From Furfurilactobacillus curtus (lineage in GTDB: Bacteria; Bacillota; Bacilli; Lactobacillales; Lactobacillaceae), in the NCBI RefSeq assembly GCF_045862785.1, contig NZ_BQXO01000002.1:532185-596184 (forward strand): a stretch of DNA of 64,000 nucleotides, written 5' to 3'. Shown here in pieces: positions 48,951 through 57,726 of the stretch. A model generated the notes under the pieces. That model was not told where the DNA came from. It saw nothing but the letters and a program-made list of their open reading frames with translations, and did no database searches. The position numbers were made by a program, and so were the translations under genes. The first letter of the stretch is position 1. Every line of letters begins with the position of its first letter.

Positions 48951-51900
48951 ATGGAATTACAAGATTTTATGCGGTCGGCGCCGGAGTACCAACAGATTCT
49001 GGCAGGAACCAATAAACGCCGGCAATTAGTGACCGGAATGGCAGGTTCAGCTCGTTCACTTTTACTGAGTACACTATTAGCAGATTTAAAGCAGCCGTTA
49101 TTGATGGTGACAGATACGGCTTTTCATGCTGGTCAACTAGCTGACGATTTAACCAATGTGCTGCCTGATGAGCAGGTGTTTAACTTTCCCGCGGAGGAAA
49201 TGTTAGCCACCGAAATAGCCGTAAGTTCGCCTGAGGCTCGAGCTGATCGGGTTCGTGCCTTACACGCCTTGCAACGGCAAGCGCCAATTGTCGTTATCAG
49301 TGATTTGGCGGGATTGCGTCGGTATTTGCCGCAACCCAGTGATTTTGCCGCGGCGAGCTTTACTTTGGTAACCGGCCAAGACTATCAATTACGCGACTTA
49401 CAAAACCAACTCCATCAGATGGGGTATGTACACGAGCAGTTGGTCGCTCGTCCTGGTGATTTTGCTGTTCGCGGATCCATTTTTGATATTTATCCGTTAG
49501 ATGCTGATTATCCAGTGCGAGTGGATTTTTTCGATACCCAGATTGATTCATTGCGAACTTTTGACCCCGAGAATCAACGGAGTCTCGAAACAATTGAACA
49601 GATCACTGTCTTACCAGCTACAGAATTAGTGATGAATCCGACTCAGTTAAGCAGTGGTAAGGCGAAACTAAGCCAGCTCGTTGATAAGTACGCAAACACA
49701 TTAAGTGGTGATGAGCGTCAACAGCTAACGGCCCACTTTGACGAATTACTCGTAGATGATGCCCAGCCAAGCACGGTGCCCGAATTGGGGTTGTACGCGC
49801 ATTTGTTTTACCAAGAGCCGGCAGGGCTGCTGGATTACTTGACTACTGATGGAGTTGTTTTATTCGATGATTACAATCGGTTAATTGAAACAGATCGGCA
49901 GATTTCGACAGATGAAGCCAACTGGATCACGGATCGTTTGCGGACGCAATCGATGTTGCCAGAACAACCATTAGGCCATGATTTTCGGCAAACGATCCGT
50001 GAGATCAAACAGGTGCAAGTCTTTTTCTCGCTTTTTCAAAAAGGCATGGGCAATATGCGTTTTGATCAACTGACGAATTTTATTAGCCGGGATATGCAGA
50101 AATTTTTCGGTCAGCTACCGGTTTTAAAGACGGAAATTGAACGTTGGCAAAAACAACACCAGACCGTGGTTATCATGGTCAATGATCAAGACCGGATCAG
50201 TAAGGTCAATGACACCCTACACGATTTCGAGATAAAAGCCAGTTTAGATAAGGTCAGCAACTTGACCCAGGGCGCTGTTCAAGTGGTGCCGGCCACTTTG
50301 CAAAATGGATTCGAGTTGTCGGCAGCTGGCTTGGTCGTCGTGACTGAGAATGAAATGTTTGCCAAAGTCACCAAAAAGCGACCGCGACGGCAAACATTAG
50401 CCAATGCCGAACGATTACGGAGTTATACAGAATTAAAACCTGGCGATTATGTGGTTCACATCAACCACGGGATTGGCCGCTTTGAAGGAATGCAAACCTT
50501 GGAAGTGGATGGGGTTCACCAAGATTACATTACGATCGATTACCAAGATAATGCGAAGATTTTCATTCCCGTCACGCAGTTAAATTTGATTCAAAAGTAT
50601 GTTTCGTCTGAAGATAAAAAACCACGGGTGAATAAGCTCGGTGGAACCGAGTGGGCGAAGACAAAACGTAAAGTTGCCAGTAAAATCGAAGACATTGCCG
50701 ACGAGCTGGTTGACCTATACGCCGCCAGAGCCGCGCAAAAAGGTCACGCTTTCCCGCCAGATGATGCCTATCAGGCTGAGTTTGAAGCGGCATTTCCTTA
50801 CGTTGAAACACCAGATCAACTGCGGAGTATTGATGAAATCAAGCATGATATGGAACAGCCTAAGCCAATGGACCGTTTGTTAGTCGGCGATGTCGGCTTC
50901 GGCAAAACAGAGGTGGCCTTGCGAGCAGCTTTTAAAGCGATTGAAGATCGGAAACAAGTCGCCTTTCTGGTCCCAACAACAATTTTAGCGCAACAACACT
51001 ATGATACGATGACCGCGCGTTTCGATGGTTTTCCCGTTAAAATCGGGATATTGTCTCGGTTTGATACGCCCAAGCAAATGAAAGCGACCCTGGCCGGTGT
51101 GGCAAGCGGTGAAATTGACATTGTCGTGGGTACGCATCGTTTGTTATCCAAAGATGTCATTTTTAAGGACTTAGGATTGCTACTGGTTGATGAAGAGCAA
51201 CGCTTTGGCGTTAAACACAAAGAACGAATTAAGCAAATGCGCGCGTCAGTGGATGTCTTGACTTTGACGGCAACGCCCATCCCACGAACCTTGAACATGT
51301 CGATGATTGGAGTTCGCGATCTATCCGTCATTGAGACGCCACCTGCGAACCGTTATCCCATTCAAACGTATGTGATGGAGGCTAATCCGGTTGCCGTTCA
51401 AGATGGCATCAACCGGGAACTTGCCCGCGGTGGCCAAGTGTTTTATCTGCATAACCGCATTGACGATATTGAACGCGTGGTCGACAATGTGAAACAACTT
51501 GTTCCAGATGCCCGCGTGGCATATATCCATGGCCGAATGACTGAAACGCAACTGGAAAGTGTTCTATACGATTTCATTCGCGGTGAGTACGACGTGTTAG
51601 TCACGACTACAATTATTGAAACCGGCGTTGACATTCCCAACGTAAATACTATGTTCATTGAGAACGCTGATCATATGGGATTGTCACAGCTGTATCAATT
51701 GCGAGGTCGAATCGGACGCAGCAATCGGGTGGCTTATGCTTACTTTACTTATCAACCCAATAAAGTATTGACCGAAGAAAGTGAAAAGCGGTTGGAAGCA
51801 ATTCGCGATTTCACTGAATTGGGTTCTGGTTTTAAAATTGCGATGCGTGATCTGTCTATTCGAGGGGCTGGAAACCTGTTAGGTCAGCAGCAGCATGGCT

Positions 51901-52502
51901 TTATTGACTCGGTCGGGTATGATTTGTACACCCAGATGCTCTCGCAAGCTGTCGCTAAAAAGCGTGGACAATCTGTCCAAGTGCGATCGGATACGGAAAT
52001 CGAATTGGGCATTGAAGCATATCTTCCCTCTGAGTATATTGCTGACGAACGGCAGAAGATTGAAATATACAAACGAATTCGTGAATTAGACAACGAAGCC
52101 CAGTACGTGGAAGTTGATGAGGACTTAATTGATCGCTTTGGCGATTATCCTCAAGCAGTCGCTAATTTGTTGGCAGTGGGTCATTTAAAGATGACTGCCG
52201 ATGCGGCACTCATCAGTAAGATTGCCCGTACCGATGATGTGATTTTAGTGACTTTGTCTGCAGAAGGTAGTCGAATCTTGTCAGGAGAGGCGATTTTTAA
52301 AGCCTTATCCGAAACAAAGTTACGCGCCACAGTAAGTGATAATGCGGGACAATTGGTCGTCAAATTAGTTATTCAGCCTAAAATGACGGAGACACAATGG
52401 CTTGCATCATTGAGTGCCTTTGTGACTGCGTTGGCTGAGACGGTCGGTGTTCAAACGGAAACAAGAACTGCTGAAACGGCTTCGACGAACGCAGCCGATT
52501 AA
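48951..52502 (+). CDS. mfd: Transcription-repair coupling factor
   Basis: 1183 residues. It removes RNA polymerase stalled at DNA lesions and recruits UvrA. Domain order: UvrB-like module (about 1-340); RNA polymerase interaction domain (about 490-565, LKPGDYVVHINHGIGRFEGM); then helicase with GDVGFGKTEVALRAAF near 648 and DEEQRFG near 750; TRG motif region; C-terminal regulatory domain. ATG follows AAGGAAG. Second gene after pth. Complete. Confidence 0.97.
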   Translation: MELQDFMRSAPEYQQILAGTNKRRQLVTGMAGSARSLLLSTLLADLKQPLLMVTDTAFHAGQLADDLTNVLPDEQVFNFPAEEMLATEIAVSSPEARADRVRALHALQRQAPIVVISDLAGLRRYLPQPSDFAAASFTLVTGQDYQLRDLQNQLHQMGYVHEQLVARPGDFAVRGSIFDIYPLDADYPVRVDFFDTQIDSLRTFDPENQRSLETIEQITVLPATELVMNPTQLSSGKAKLSQLVDKYANTLSGDERQQLTAHFDELLVDDAQPSTVPELGLYAHLFYQEPAGLLDYLTTDGVVLFDDYNRLIETDRQISTDEANWITDRLRTQSMLPEQPLGHDFRQTIREIKQVQVFFSLFQKGMGNMRFDQLTNFISRDMQKFFGQLPVLKTEIERWQKQHQTVVIMVNDQDRISKVNDTLHDFEIKASLDKVSNLTQGAVQVVPATLQNGFELSAAGLVVVTENEMFAKVTKKRPRRQTLANAERLRSYTELKPGDYVVHINHGIGRFEGMQTLEVDGVHQDYITIDYQDNAKIFIPVTQLNLIQKYVSSEDKKPRVNKLGGTEWAKTKRKVASKIEDIADELVDLYAARAAQKGHAFPPDDAYQAEFEAAFPYVETPDQLRSIDEIKHDMEQPKPMDRLLVGDVGFGKTEVALRAAFKAIEDRKQVAFLVPTTILAQQHYDTMTARFDGFPVKIGILSRFDTPKQMKATLAGVASGEIDIVVGTHRLLSKDVIFKDLGLLLVDEEQRFGVKHKERIKQMRASVDVLTLTATPIPRTLNMSMIGVRDLSVIETPPANRYPIQTYVMEANPVAVQDGINRELARGGQVFYLHNRIDDIERVVDNVKQLVPDARVAYIHGRMTETQLESVLYDFIRGEYDVLVTTTIIETGVDIPNVNTMFIENADHMGLSQLYQLRGRIGRSNRVAYAYFTYQPNKVLTEESEKRLEAIRDFTELGSGFKIAMRDLSIRGAGNLLGQQQHGFIDSVGYDLYTQMLSQAVAKKRGQSVQVRSDTEIELGIEAYLPSEYIADERQKIEIYKRIRELDNEAQYVEVDEDLIDRFGDYPQAVANLLAVGHLKMTADAALISKIARTDDVILVTLSAEGSRILSGEAIFKALSETKLRATVSDNAGQLVVKLVIQPKMTETQWLASLSAFVTALAETVGVQTETRTAETASTNAAD

Positions 52503-52538
52503 GTCTTGGCTACAGAATCTTGGAGTAAAGGAGTCCGC

Positions 52539-54155
52539 ATGAAGATACATCCACAAGCCAAAGCAACGGATAAGCCTACCCAAACAGCTCGTCGGGGGTT
52601 AGTCAATGGGGCTTTGTTATTGTCGTTAGCGGCGCTTATTGCTAAGGTTCTTAGTGCCGTGTACCGGATTCCGCTGCAAAATTTAGTCGGGAATACGGGT
52701 TTCTACGTTTATCAGCAAGTCTATCCATTGTATGGGATTGCAATGACCTTCGCCTTGAGTGGCCTGCCAGTATTTATTTCAAAATTAATCGCTGAGGTGA
52801 CAGATCCATGGCGCCAACGGTTAGTTGCTCGCCGAATCTTTGTTATTTTAGCTGGCTTTGGCTTATGCTTGTTCATCGGTTTGTTTGTGGGGAGTCATGG
52901 CATTGCAGCGGCGATGGGTGACACTGGTTTAACACCACTGATTCAGGTAGTTGCTGGCATGGCGTTATTTTTGCCATTCTTAGCTGTTGGCCGCGGTTTG
53001 GCGCAAGGTCAGTTTAATATGCGGCCCACTGCGATTTCACAAGTATTGGAACAGGTCGTGCGGGTGATGGTCATTATTGTTGTCGCCTGGTTAGCTGCGC
53101 ACCAGCATTGGAATGTGTATCGGATGGGCGCTTGGGCCATGAGCGGGGCGTTATTCGGAGCTGTTGCCGCCTTAATCGTCTTTGGACAAACTTATCGAAG
53201 TCTATTCAGGCCGTTACCAGCAACAAAACCAGTAGCTACAAACGATCATTGGCGAACTTTGATGGGGCGTTTGTGGCAAGAAGGTGGTACCATCTGTTTA
53301 TTTGCGGCGGTTGTTATCCTATTGCAACTCGTTGATTCATTTACGGTGAAGCGTGGTTTAGTTGCTAGTGGGCTTACTGACCCAGCTGCTAAATCGCTCA
53401 AAGGCGTTTATGATCGAGCTCAACCGCTAATACAGTTAGGTCTAGTTGTCGCAACCAGTTTTTCGGCAACTTTATTACCAGCGTTAAGCGTTGCCTGGCG
53501 TCAACAGCGTCAACAGGCAATTCAAATGACACTAACCATGTTGATTCATATTAGTCTTGCCCTATCAGCTGCCGCCACAATTGGATTAGTCGTGCTCATG
53601 CCACTCATAAATTTAGTTCTCTTTGGCAGTGAGACTGGTAGCTTGGCTTTAGCAATTTATTGTCTCAGTATCATTTTCGCTAGCTTAATCAGTACGTATA
53701 ATAGTATTTTGCAGAGCATGAATCAGTATCGACTATCGCTAATTGCGTTAACTGCTGGGCTCATTGTTAAAGGCTGTTTTAACTATTGGGCCGTTTACGT
53801 GTGGGGAATTAATGGCGCTAGTTGGCTGACGGTGATTAGTTTGGCGGCAATGATGCTAATATTATGGTTGGGTAGTCCAACATCGATGAGAACAGCCTTG
53901 ACTCATGGTAGTTTTGTCCGCAAATTGGTAGGAACCGTTGGTACAATGGGAGGACTAGCTGGTTTAGCTAGTTGGTTATTCCAGTTGTGGCTGCCACTAA
54001 CGCGTGGGTCAGCTATCTTGATGGTTGCGATTTGTGTGGTTATTGGGATGAGCGTCTTTGTTGGATTAGCGTTATGGGGACAATTGTTTTCGATGCGAGA
54101 GTGGTTAACCTTGCCGGGTGGAAGGCGATTGTTAAAACTAACAAAGCGAAATTAA
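52539..54155 (+). CDS. Polysaccharide/lipid flippase of the MOP superfamily (SpoVB/YabM-like)
   Basis: 538 residues with about 14 membrane segments. The N-terminal RRGLVNGALLLSLAALIAKV and YRIPLQNLVGNTGFYVYQQVYPLYG are the conserved start of the SpoVB/MurJ-type group that moves lipid-linked precursors across the membrane. ATG 52539 follows AAAGGAG at 5 bases; the ORF extension to 52506 is rejected. Position after mfd is that of yabM in Bacillus. Role in lipid II or a polysaccharide precursor is inferred. Confidence 0.9.
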   Translation: MKIHPQAKATDKPTQTARRGLVNGALLLSLAALIAKVLSAVYRIPLQNLVGNTGFYVYQQVYPLYGIAMTFALSGLPVFISKLIAEVTDPWRQRLVARRIFVILAGFGLCLFIGLFVGSHGIAAAMGDTGLTPLIQVVAGMALFLPFLAVGRGLAQGQFNMRPTAISQVLEQVVRVMVIIVVAWLAAHQHWNVYRMGAWAMSGALFGAVAALIVFGQTYRSLFRPLPATKPVATNDHWRTLMGRLWQEGGTICLFAAVVILLQLVDSFTVKRGLVASGLTDPAAKSLKGVYDRAQPLIQLGLVVATSFSATLLPALSVAWRQQRQQAIQMTLTMLIHISLALSAAATIGLVVLMPLINLVLFGSETGSLALAIYCLSIIFASLISTYNSILQSMNQYRLSLIALTAGLIVKGCFNYWAVYVWGINGASWLTVISLAAMMLILWLGSPTSMRTALTHGSFVRKLVGTVGTMGGLAGLASWLFQLWLPLTRGSAILMVAICVVIGMSVFVGLALWGQLFSMREWLTLPGGRRLLKLTKRN

Positions 54156-54178
54156 GTCAGAATTTGACGAGGTGAAAG

Positions 54179-54454
54179 ATGCGATTAGATAAGTTTTTGA
54201 AATTATCACGAGTGATTAAACGGCGCACGGTGGCAAAGGAAATTGCTGACCAAGGCCGAATTACGATTAATGGAAATAAAGCGAAGTCATCCAGTAATGT
54301 CAATGTGAATGATAAATTAGTCATTTCATTTGGTAATAAAACACTGACCATTCAAGTTTTAAATCTGATGGAAATTGTTAAAAAAGATGATGCTGATAAG
54401 ATGTATAAAGTCATCAATGAAGCGTATGCTCGAGATTTTAACGCTGAATTATAA
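54179..54454 (+). CDS. rqcP: S4-domain RNA-binding protein RqcP
   Basis: 91 residues. An S4 domain occupies the first 60 residues (MRLDKFLKLSRVIKRRTVAKEIADQG), with a short acidic C terminus. In Bacillus the protein (YabO) joins RqcH on stalled 50S subunits and helps add poly-alanine tails in ribosome quality control. ATG follows GAGGTG, 23 bases after the flippase stop. The gene order flippase, rqcP, divIC is conserved. Confidence 0.9.
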   Translation: MRLDKFLKLSRVIKRRTVAKEIADQGRITINGNKAKSSSNVNVNDKLVISFGNKTLTIQVLNLMEIVKKDDADKMYKVINEAYARDFNAEL

Positions 54455-54530
54455 TTACAATTTTAATTGCATGACGAAAGTACGTTCCCCTAAAAATGCC
54501 CTAAAACGTTGAGGTGTAATGGTTTTGTCA

Positions 54531-54559
54531 TTTACATCTATTTTAGCCGTTGTTATACT
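54531..54559 (+). promoter_or_regulatory. Promoter of divIC
   Basis: TTTACA (54531-54536), 17-bp spacer, TATACT (54554-54559). Confidence 0.7.
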
Positions 54560-54616
54560 CTAGTTAATAAGTTGATTGAATACAATCGAAGTTGACCATT
54601 AATGGTGGGGCATGAC

Positions 54617-55000
54617 ATGCAAGATAAACAGACGGTTCATCAGTTGAATAACGATTATGTACAGCGTTTACGCGCTAGTGAAGTGGCTCATCATGCCCAA
54701 AAGCTGGCTTTGAGTAAACAACGTCGTGGTCGAGCTGTTCGAATTTTAATTGGTTTTGCCGTCGCACTAGTCTTATGTGTATGGGCCTACGGAAAAAATT
54801 TAGCTAGTCTTCATCAAATTAATCAGCAAACTGAGGTTGCTCAAAAGCAATTGAGTACCGCAAAAGCTGAACATGGTCAACTGAACCAAAAGGTGAAACA
54901 GCTGCATAATGATGACTATTTAACGCAATTGATTCGGTCGAAATACTTATATTCGAAGAATGGTGAGATTGTCTACAACCTACCAAGTAATTCGAAATAA
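54617..55000 (+). CDS. divIC: Cell division protein DivIC/FtsB-like
   Basis: 127 residues. A cytoplasmic basic N terminus, one membrane helix at about 46-64 (ILIGFAVALVLCVWAYG), then an extracellular coiled coil with a heptad pattern (INQQTEVAQKQLSTAKAEHGQLNQ kept short here) and a terminal EIVYNLP motif. It acts with FtsL and DivIB at the septum. ATG 54617 follows GGTGGGG; the ATG at 54602 contains that site. Own promoter upstream. Confidence 0.88.
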   Translation: MQDKQTVHQLNNDYVQRLRASEVAHHAQKLALSKQRRGRAVRILIGFAVALVLCVWAYGKNLASLHQINQQTEVAQKQLSTAKAEHGQLNQKVKQLHNDDYLTQLIRSKYLYSKNGEIVYNLPSNSK

Positions 55001-55114
55001 AATTAACTGAAAACGGGCAAACCAACAGCCGCAGTGACTATCTGCGACTGTTTTATGTTAAAATAATTTTAATTTTACCGGTAGGTTTAGGTGCTCAGGA
55101 GGGCTATTTTTTCT

Positions 55115-55570
55115 ATGGCAGTGGAAGTTGGTAGTAAGGTGACAGGGAAAGTGACGGGAATTACTAATTTTGGTGCATTTGTCGATTTAGGCGATCATCA
55201 AAGTGGACTCGTTCACATTAGTCAGGTCTCAAATAATTATGTCAAAGATATTCACGATGTCTTGAGTGTTGGTGACGAGGTTAGCGTCAAGGTCATATCC
55301 GTGGACAAGGGGAAGATTGCCTTGTCCATGAAAGCACTCGAGACACAATCGTCTAATACTGAGTCGCACCATGACCGTCCACATACCTCAGCACCTAAGC
55401 GAGTAAATAACGCCAACGTACATAGCAGTCGCGGGCGTAAGTCACAACCGATTGACAGCAGCTTTGATGGAATGATGGCGAGCTTTTTAAAGGATAGCGA
55501 GCAGCGCTTGGCAACTTTAAAGCACAACACTGAAGGTAAGCGAGGCGGCCGCGGTGGGCGACGTAGCTAG
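55115..55570 (+). CDS. S1 domain RNA-binding protein (YabR-like)
   Basis: 151 residues. One S1 domain (about 6-75, GSKVTGKVTGITNFGAFVDLG and GLVHISQVS) is followed by a hydrophilic Ser/His/Arg-rich tail ending in KRGGRGGRRS. Similar to the S1 domain of polynucleotide phosphorylase; binds RNA, exact role unknown. ATG with AGGAGGG about 11 bases before. Between divIC and tilS as in Bacillus. Confidence 0.9.
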   Translation: MAVEVGSKVTGKVTGITNFGAFVDLGDHQSGLVHISQVSNNYVKDIHDVLSVGDEVSVKVISVDKGKIALSMKALETQSSNTESHHDRPHTSAPKRVNNANVHSSRGRKSQPIDSSFDGMMASFLKDSEQRLATLKHNTEGKRGGRGGRRS

Positions 55571-55662
55571 GTCAATAGCAGTGTATTGAAGCGTTGCGGT
55601 TTTTAAAACCGTGATGCTTTTTTTCTAAAGGCAGGCTTAAGGAGGAAAACGATATCGACAAA

Positions 55663-57015
55663 GTGATGCGGTTGTTTTTGCAAGCTAATCGGACACATCA
55701 TCTGTGGCAGCCAGAAGATACGATTGTATTAGCAGTGTCCACTGGCGTTGATTCGATGGCCTTATTGACATTATTTAGACAGCTACCAAAAGCACAGCGA
55801 CCACGGTTGGTGGTGGCACACGTCAATCATCAGTTACGGGCCCAAAGTGACCAGGAAGAAAATTACCTCCGTCAGTATTTAGCTAGCAGCGATATTAAAT
55901 TAGTTGTCAAGCATTGGCCACAACGCGAACATCCTAAGTCCGGCTTAGAGGCAGCTGCGCGTCAGGTGCGCTATAATTTTTTCCGAACGGTCATGACCCA
56001 GTATCAAGCCAATGTGTTGGCGACGGCACATCAACAAGATGAGCAAGTCGAAACGGCGCTCATGGCGATGATCGAAGGCCGATCGTTCACGAGTAATTTA
56101 GCGATTGAGTGGCGACGCCCTTTTGCGAATGGGCATTTAATTCGTCCCTTGCTAGGTGTATCTAAGACGATGCTGCGGGATTTTGTGAGACGCCAGCAGA
56201 TTATGAGTTTTGAAGATACAACAAATCAAGAGCTGACGGCGACCCGTAACCGAGTTCGCCAACAGCTCATTCCACTCATCAAGCAAGAAAATCCCCGATT
56301 TGTCGCAGACTTTAGTCAGTCGATTGTGGATCAGCAGCAAGTGACGTTTTATCTGCGCGGTCAGGCCCAAACAATTTTGGCGGAAATTGGCGGCCAGGTG
56401 ACTAAAGTTGTCCAGCATGAGTTACCAACAAGCTTTTTACTGAAACAAGATTTTTTACGTCAACAAGGACCAATTAATATTGCCGCTGGTGCTTGGCAAA
56501 ATGCCGCTCGTGGATTGACTAGTGGTCCGCCACAGACCCATTTCAACTTAGATAAAAATTGGCAACTCGTCCGTCGCTATGACAATTATTTCTTTCAAAG
56601 GCGAACGCAAACGCCTGAGAAAATTGAGTTGTCGCTTCAATTTGAAAATAAAACTATGGTAACATTGAACAAACGACACCCCTTAAGCAATGGGGGCTGG
56701 CTAGATGCTTGTGATGCTCAACAAGTTGTGACGATGCAACCACAGCGTCACAGCGTTCACGTTCGCGTTAAGGCATCTGAGTGGCCATTGGTCGTACGGT
56801 TGGCAAAAAAAACTGATCTGCTTACCTTGCATGGTGGGCATCATCAGCAAGTGCGCCGAATTTTGATCGATCAAAAGGTACCTGTTGAACAACGTCAAGC
56901 ACAACTCATCGTAACGACCAACACTGGTCGTCCGTTGTGGCTAGTTGGTCGAAAAGTAGCAGTGGGTAACGATGGCGCACTAATTGAATTGTCGATAAAA
57001 CTAGACGGGGAGTAG
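55663..57015 (+). CDS. tilS: tRNA(Ile)-lysidine synthase
   Basis: About 450 residues. It modifies the wobble C of tRNA-Ile(CAU) to lysidine, so it reads AUA. The PP-loop appears as AVSTGVDSMALL (near 25-36), a Thr variant of SGGxDS, followed by HVNHQLR and TAHQQDEQVET. The C-terminal substrate domain is present. The start is uncertain: GTG 55663 or ATG 55666 lie 17-20 bases from GGAGG (55641-55645), while an in-frame ATC at 55654 has ideal 8-base spacing. hpt starts 3 bases after the stop, an operon. Confidence 0.93.
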   Translation: MMRLFLQANRTHHLWQPEDTIVLAVSTGVDSMALLTLFRQLPKAQRPRLVVAHVNHQLRAQSDQEENYLRQYLASSDIKLVVKHWPQREHPKSGLEAAARQVRYNFFRTVMTQYQANVLATAHQQDEQVETALMAMIEGRSFTSNLAIEWRRPFANGHLIRPLLGVSKTMLRDFVRRQQIMSFEDTTNQELTATRNRVRQQLIPLIKQENPRFVADFSQSIVDQQQVTFYLRGQAQTILAEIGGQVTKVVQHELPTSFLLKQDFLRQQGPINIAAGAWQNAARGLTSGPPQTHFNLDKNWQLVRRYDNYFFQRRTQTPEKIELSLQFENKTMVTLNKRHPLSNGGWLDACDAQQVVTMQPQRHSVHVRVKASEWPLVVRLAKKTDLLTLHGGHHQQVRRILIDQKVPVEQRQAQLIVTTNTGRPLWLVGRKVAVGNDGALIELSIKLDGE

Positions 57016-57018
57016 CGA

Positions 57019-57570
57019 ATGAATAACGATATTGAAAGAACGCTCTATAGTGTTGAAGACATTAAGGAAGCAGCTCACCGACTGGGGCAGCAGCTCACTG
57101 AGGATTATCAGGACAAACGGCCGATTTTAATTTCGGTACTTAAGGGTGCGATCTTATGGACGGTTGATGTGATGCGCGAGATGGACATTATGGCCGAAGT
57201 GGACTTTATTGATGTCTCCAGTTATCACGGTGGCGTTGCTTCAGCTGGCGAGATTCAATTGGTCCACGATCTTAGCGCTGATGTAGCTGGACGTAATGTC
57301 ATTATTATGGAAGATATTATCGATACTGGACGTACCCTACAATTCTTGATCGATCTGTTGAAACAGCGACAGGCTAAGGACATCAAGGTCTGTACGTTAC
57401 TTGATAAGCCTGAGGGTCGAGTGGTCGCGGCTAAAGCCGACTATGTGGGTTTCAAATTGCCGAAAGAATTCGTGGTTGGTTATGGACTTGATTACAAAGA
57501 GTTCTATCGTAATTTGCCATATGTGGGTGTTTTAAAACCATCCGTATATGAAGGTGACCGTCCTGAGTGA
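57019..57570 (+). CDS. hpt: Hypoxanthine phosphoribosyltransferase
   Basis: 183 residues. It salvages hypoxanthine and guanine to IMP and GMP with PRPP. The PRPP loop VIIMEDIIDTGRTL lies near 93-106, the SVLKGAILW and SSYHGG blocks are in place. ATG follows GGGGAG, 3 bases after tilS. tilS-hpt-ftsH is a conserved trio. Confidence 0.97.
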   Translation: MNNDIERTLYSVEDIKEAAHRLGQQLTEDYQDKRPILISVLKGAILWTVDVMREMDIMAEVDFIDVSSYHGGVASAGEIQLVHDLSADVAGRNVIIMEDIIDTGRTLQFLIDLLKQRQAKDIKVCTLLDKPEGRVVAAKADYVGFKLPKEFVVGYGLDYKEFYRNLPYVGVLKPSVYEGDRPE

Positions 57571-57616
57571 AAAATCTGTGCCTAATAAAATTGACCGAAA
57601 AAGGCGTGATTTTTAT

Positions 57617-57646
57617 TTGGTCAAGATAGGTCAATTGTGATATAGT
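57617..57646 (+). promoter_or_regulatory. Promoter of ftsH
   Basis: TTGGTC (57617-57622), 18-bp spacer, TATAGT (57641-57646). Confidence 0.65.
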
Positions 57647-57726
57647 ATGTTTCATCAACAGGGATTAACCCTGATCAGGCCATTGATCATGGTCTGAATA
57701 ACGTCTATGCCGTCAGGAGGCAATGC

